DNA of 64,000 bases from Brachypodium distachyon. Its lineage: Eukaryota; Streptophyta; Magnoliopsida; Poales; Poaceae. The stretch lies in the NCBI RefSeq assembly GCF_000005505.3, contig NC_016131.3:56839355-56903354 (forward strand), in the 5' to 3' direction. Below are positions 60,382-64,000 of the stretch, in pieces (positions within the stretch are counted from its first letter, which is position 1; each line of letters begins with the position of its first letter). A program made the position numbers and the translations under genes. The notes beneath the pieces were generated by a model, which was given only the letters and a program-made list of their open reading frames with translations, had not been told where the DNA came from and did not search any database.

Positions 60382-61332
60382 TAAGAGAATTAATTTGGAT
60401 CGTCCATTTTTTTAATCTAACAGTTCAAATTAGTTGATACTCCTGATGCTCCGGTCTAGATGTGTGGAGCATCCGGAAGGAGTATCCGAAGACGGGGGCA
60501 AAATCATAATCCAACCACGGTCGAAGAAAAATGAAATCCTGGCCTTCTCCCTCGTTCCCCGTCGATGCGAATACAGGGATTTCCGCCGCGCCGCCGCATT
60601 TTGCCCCTCCCCCATCCGCCAACTCCCCCGTTTCCCCATCTCCCCCGTTCTCTGTCGATGCGAAGACGAGGGTTTTCCACCGCCGCTGCTGCAGACCACC
60701 TCATTCAAGCTGTGAGGACAGGAGAAAGCGGCCGCGCGGGCTGGGTGGACGGCGGCGGCGTGCTGTGCGGAGGGAGGAATGCGGCGGTGCGCTGCGAGAA
60801 GGGCGTCGAGGTCGGCGGCGTGGGCTGGGAGGAGACGGCGGCCTGGGCTGGGTGGACGGCGGCGCGGGCTGGGAGGAGACGGCGGCCTGGGCTGGGGGAA
60901 GGCGGCGCGGGCTGGGAGAAGACGGCGGCCTGGGCGGGGCGGACGGCGGCGCGGGCTGGGAGGAGACGGCGGCCTGGGCTGGGGGAAGGCGGCGCGGGCT
61001 GGGAGAAGACGGCGGCCTGGGCGGGGCGGACGGCGGCGCGGGCTGGGAGGAGACGGCGGCGTGCTGTTAGGAGTGAAGAATGTGGCGGCGCGCTGCGAGA
61101 AGGGAGTTGAGGCCGGCTGGAGGAGGGAGAGGGCGGAGGCCGAGCTGGGTCGAGGGTGCCGGCGGGAAGAGAGCGGAGGGCGGCGGCGCTCTGCTGAGGA
61201 GAGTGTTCGGGGGAAAACTGAGCAAAACTTTTTTTTTAACTTTTTACTGATGCTAAAATGTGAAATGTCAGATATGCCCTTCCCTAATACTCCTCGAGGA
61301 TGGGTGGAGTATTAGGTACGGGAGAATTTGTC
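60382..61332. mobile_element. GC-cargo element, copy 3 (MULE-like, non-autonomous)
   Basis: Right end GGTACGGGAGAATTTGTC matches copy 2. The left arm GAATTAATTTGGATCGTCC matches copy 2, but the outermost bases are missing, so the left end is approximate. Flanks ttttttctt and ttttttaat may be a decayed 9 bp duplication. The interior is GC-rich with a coding-like stretch (60531-61200) and an 87 bp minisatellite. Confidence 0.62.
60862..61060. repeat. 87 bp minisatellite in GC-cargo copy 3
   Basis: GCGCGGGCTGGGAGGAGACG begins at 60862, 60949 and 61036. Each unit has two related halves (CGGGCTGGGAGGAGACGGCG and CGGGCTGGGAGAAGACGGCG). 87 is divisible by three, so open frames survive across it. 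Confidence 0.93.
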
Positions 61333-61740
61333 TTTTTTAATCTCAAACACATATAATTTTTTTGGTAAAACAATAGGTCAATGACCTATTGTGAATTTTA
61401 TAAATAAATGAGGTTATGTATAGCTGAATTACAAAGAGGAAAAATCTGCATCTAAAGTCGTCTATCTAATGTCTAAGTCAAAACAGAGAGTGCGGCGAGT
61501 AACAGTTGTGCTACCTTGTCGCCCCGTCTCCGACTGGGTACAAGGCCAATCATGTAGACTACTTGAAACCAGAAAGATTAGTTAAATGAGGTAGAAACTC
61601 TCACTCTATTACAAACATGAGGTAAAATATGGTACAAGACAATATGCTCCTTAAAATAAGACACTGTCACACTTGAGGTAAAATGTGGTAGAAACAGCGT
61701 CACACACTCACAAATTAAATTATACAAATATGTGATGAAA
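61333..61740. other. intergenic, nothing recognised
   Basis: AT-rich. GGTAAAATATGGTA and GGTAAAATGTGGTAGAAACA form a weak local repeat at about 61621 and 61678. Confidence 0.45.
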
Positions 61741-62280
61741 AAATGTAACAATTCACAAAGTCATTTGGCGACGCCGCGCTTGCCGCCGCGGATGACCGGC
61801 AGCGTGCCGTCGTTGTTGCGCCTGGCCTTGTTGGCCGGGTCCGGCAGCAGCAGCCGCGGATTACTCGTAGTAGTAGACCGCCCGTGCCGGCCAGAACTGG
61901 TACGTGAGCGTCGTCCTGACGACGACGTCCACGGTGAAGGACCCCCTTGCTTTCTCCCAGGCGAACTCCTCTGCCACGGCAGCCCTGAAGTTGCTCACCC
62001 GTCCGCGCAGCACCGGCCGCACGGTCCGATGCCTGCGTGCCCTCTGCGTGAAGCTGCTCGGCAGCGATGGCGTGCCGCCACCATCGCTGCCGAGCTTGGT
62101 AGTGCCGTTCTTGTAGTATAGCCCGGCCGTGAGGTGGTCGAAGCGGATGCTATAGATGCGGTGGTAACGGCAGCAAGAAAGGAAAGGAATGAAGTAAGGG
62201 ATATGATACTTTGGAGACATATCAATTTTTGCAGGACGGTTCGTTGCTGCTTCACAGAAACGCATCAGGTAGCTAGGCAA
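61741..62280 (-). pseudogene. NDR1/HIN1-like (LEA_2 domain) gene fragment
   Basis: The minus-strand frame from 62280 has FDHLTAGLYYKNGTTKLG, then RTVRPVLRGRVSNF, and EEFAWEKARGSFTVDVVVRT with TLTYQF. The order and spacing match the LEA_2 domain of NHL proteins, membrane-anchored proteins linked to pathogen response. A stop (TAA, 61861-61863) follows YYYE, and the following codons continue only in another frame to a TGA at about 61764. No hydrophobic anchor is seen upstream; the start is uncertain. I infer a decayed or captured fragment; the family call is moderate. Confidence 0.45.
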
Positions 62281-62315
62281 GATCTGTTCGCTACCGGAAA
62301 AACGTTATTTGCCCA

Positions 62316-63210
62316 AGGCATTTCCTCAGGCCTACCGCCTACGGCAGAGACCTAGATTCGCTGTAGGACGAAAAGAAAGCCTAAAAAAAAAAGCCTTCAA
62401 CAAAGGATAGAAAAGCCTTATGAAAAGAAGGTTTGCAACGTAGACTCCCGCCCACCGCGGGAAAGGGAGGAAACTTTGCCGAAGGGTGAAGACCAAGCCT
62501 TTGGAAAGAGTTTCCGATTTTTCTGGCCCGCGCCCACCAAATATGGGCGGTGCGCGCTGTGTTTAAAATCTTTACCCAAGGCTAGACCTTAGTTGAAGGT
62601 TTTTTTTTCACTATTTTGTCCTTTCCCCATTTCTGGAACAAGGTGTAATATTAAAAAAAAGACTAGCATGGAGCAGACAGCCCCCGAATATTTTAATTAA
62701 GAAGAAAAACTTCTCACGCAAGTCTTCAAAATCCCTGAACCCCTGTTCCCCTTTGAGACCAGGCCAAACCTTAGACCTATGCTTTGGCGTGGGACAGACA
62801 AGTGGATTTTTTTAACCTTAGCCTGAAAATTCGCTCCCCCAGTGAGAGTCGAACCCAAGACCAAAGAGGCGCTACTAGAGGTGTAATATTCATATTGTCC
62901 TCAGGTAAAAATTGAACCTCTGTTGATTAAAATTATGATGTAAACCGGCCACAAGTTTTTTCATTGAAATTTTTTACATGGGTTTCATTTGGAATTAATG
63001 ATGAGTAATGTGAATTAAAATCATCACTTTTATGTAAAATAATCATTTATCATTTTCTAGAGCCGTTTAATAAGAAAAAAAATGAAATAATTCTAAACCT
63101 TTGTCAGCATGTGCCATGTTATGGGTATGTAAGCTTGGGATAAAAACTACAAGTCAATATACACAAAATGGAACTGGTATGTACTTCACAAGACGCACAA
63201 TCTCAAAAGT
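62316..63210. repeat. tandem duplication at the right edge, copy 1
   Basis: Shares with 63429-64000: AAGGCATTTCCTCAGGCC-like start, CCTAGATTCGCTGTAGG, CGCCCACCAAATATGGGC, TCATTTTCTAGAGCCGTTTAA, TAAGCTTGGGAT and GCACAATCTC, in the same order about 1.1 kb apart. No gene. The GGCAAAG-type words recall CACTA subterminal repeats but no terminus is seen. Confidence 0.8.
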
Positions 63211-63428
63211 GAAGCTCCAAATCTCCAATTACAACAGCAAAGGGGGAACATCCTCTACTCCTATATATGTCATAATTGAAGACATCCATCGAGACTATAT
63301 ATATGATGTCGGTCGACTTTTCGTCCTGCTTGACTCGTTGCACGATACCATGCAAGTTTGGAAGAACAGTTCAATGCTTCACATGCCAGAACGCATGCAT
63401 GGGGCAAGCCAAGATCGATCTTTTCTGA

Positions 63429-64000
63429 AGGCATTTTCTCGGGCCCTCCGCAAAACCTAGATTCGCCGTAGGCCGAAAAGAAAGCCTCGGCAAAGAAGGT
63501 TGCAACGTGGACTCGCCCGTCGCGGAGAACAAAAGAAACTTTGCCAAAGGCCAAACCTTCGGAAAGAGGTTTTGATCTTTCGGCCCACGCCCACCAAATA
63601 TGGGCCGCGTGCGCTGTGTTCAAAATCTTTGCCCAAGGCAAGGCCTTCAATGAAGATTTTGTTTCACTATTTTATCTCTTCTTCCCCATTTCTCTCTTGG
63701 TTCAAATTATGATGTTAACCACCAGTTTTTTCATTGAAACTTTTACCTGGGTCTCATCTGGAAATAGTGATGAGTAATGGGAATTAAAATAATCACTGTT
63801 ACGTAAAAAATTATTATTATTTATCATTTTCTAGAGCCGTTTAATAGGAAACAAAATAAAATAATACTAACGTTTGTAAAAAATTAACAAAATTTTGCTT
63901 TGTGACATGTTATAGGTATATAAGCTTGGGATTAAAAGTACAAATAAATAGAGCAAATGGAATTGTTACATGCTTCACAAAATGCACAATCTCGACAATG
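63429..64000. repeat. tandem duplication at the right edge, copy 2
   Basis: Partner of 62316-63210 in direct orientation. It is shorter in the middle and ends at or near the window edge, so the full unit is not visible. Confidence 0.8.

Noticed and set aside
60531..61315. Three overlapping 180-codon plus-strand frames
   Set aside because: All are open because of GC bias and an 87 bp repeat whose length is a multiple of three; they sit inside a transposon.
1..64000. CRISPR array, operon or prophage
   Set aside because: Intron-bearing plant genes, MITEs and retrotransposons throughout; no regularly spaced repeats with unique spacers were seen.

Overview
The window is nuclear DNA from a grass, most likely a Pooideae cereal or wild relative. 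Evidence for this: GC-rich first and last exons in spliced plant genes, many Stowaway MITEs with CTCCCTCCG ends and TA target duplications, a solo copia LTR opening TGTTGGGAATATGCCCTAGAGG, a very long solo LTR opening TGTAACATCCC, a plant LINE and a nuclear tRNA-Thr. No species call is possible from the sequence alone. Nothing looks prokaryotic, organellar or CRISPR-like.

Layout. 0.9-8.5 kb (minus): a five-exon FAR1/FRS (MULE-transposase-derived) gene with all family domains but an in-frame TGA; a 4.29 kb solo LTR has inserted 4 nt inside its last intron. 8.7-9.9 kb (minus): a 3'-truncated VWA-domain gene with a MITE in its intron. 10-17.9 kb: transposon land, with a CCGGTT-rich DNA element, a poly(A)-ended retroposon-like sequence split by a solo copia LTR, and the first of three related GC-cargo elements. 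17.9-24.3 kb: a near-complete but frameshifted Ty1/copia element (minus) that landed in the end of a MITE. 26.4-27.9 kb: an intact two-exon DUF1005 gene (minus). 30.2-33.1 kb: a non-coding tandem duplication. 33.7-42.1 kb: a duplicated block carrying two intact type I (M-alpha-like) MADS-box genes (plus), separated by a copia RNase H remnant. 42.2 kb: another solo LTR. 44.9-48.6 kb: an intact five-exon amino acid permease (minus). 49.2-50.1 kb: the second GC-cargo element. 50.6-55.1 kb: a degenerate LINE (plus). 58.3 kb: a tRNA-Thr(AGT) whose 3' half and flank are tandemly duplicated. 60.4-61.3 kb: the third GC-cargo element. 61.7-62.3 kb: an NHL/LEA_2-like fragment. 62.3-64 kb: a tandem duplication running into the window edge.

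Probably functional host genes: the DUF1005 gene, the two MADS genes, the amino acid permease and the tRNA. The FRS and VWA genes look broken. The genes do not form a pathway. The most informative signals are evolutionary: precise target-site duplications allow the insertion history to be read, and several local duplications (MADS block, tRNA half, non-coding block) are visible. I found no convincing new biological system. The best leads are the three-copy GC-cargo element family, the MADS duplicates and the donor-site LTR insertion.
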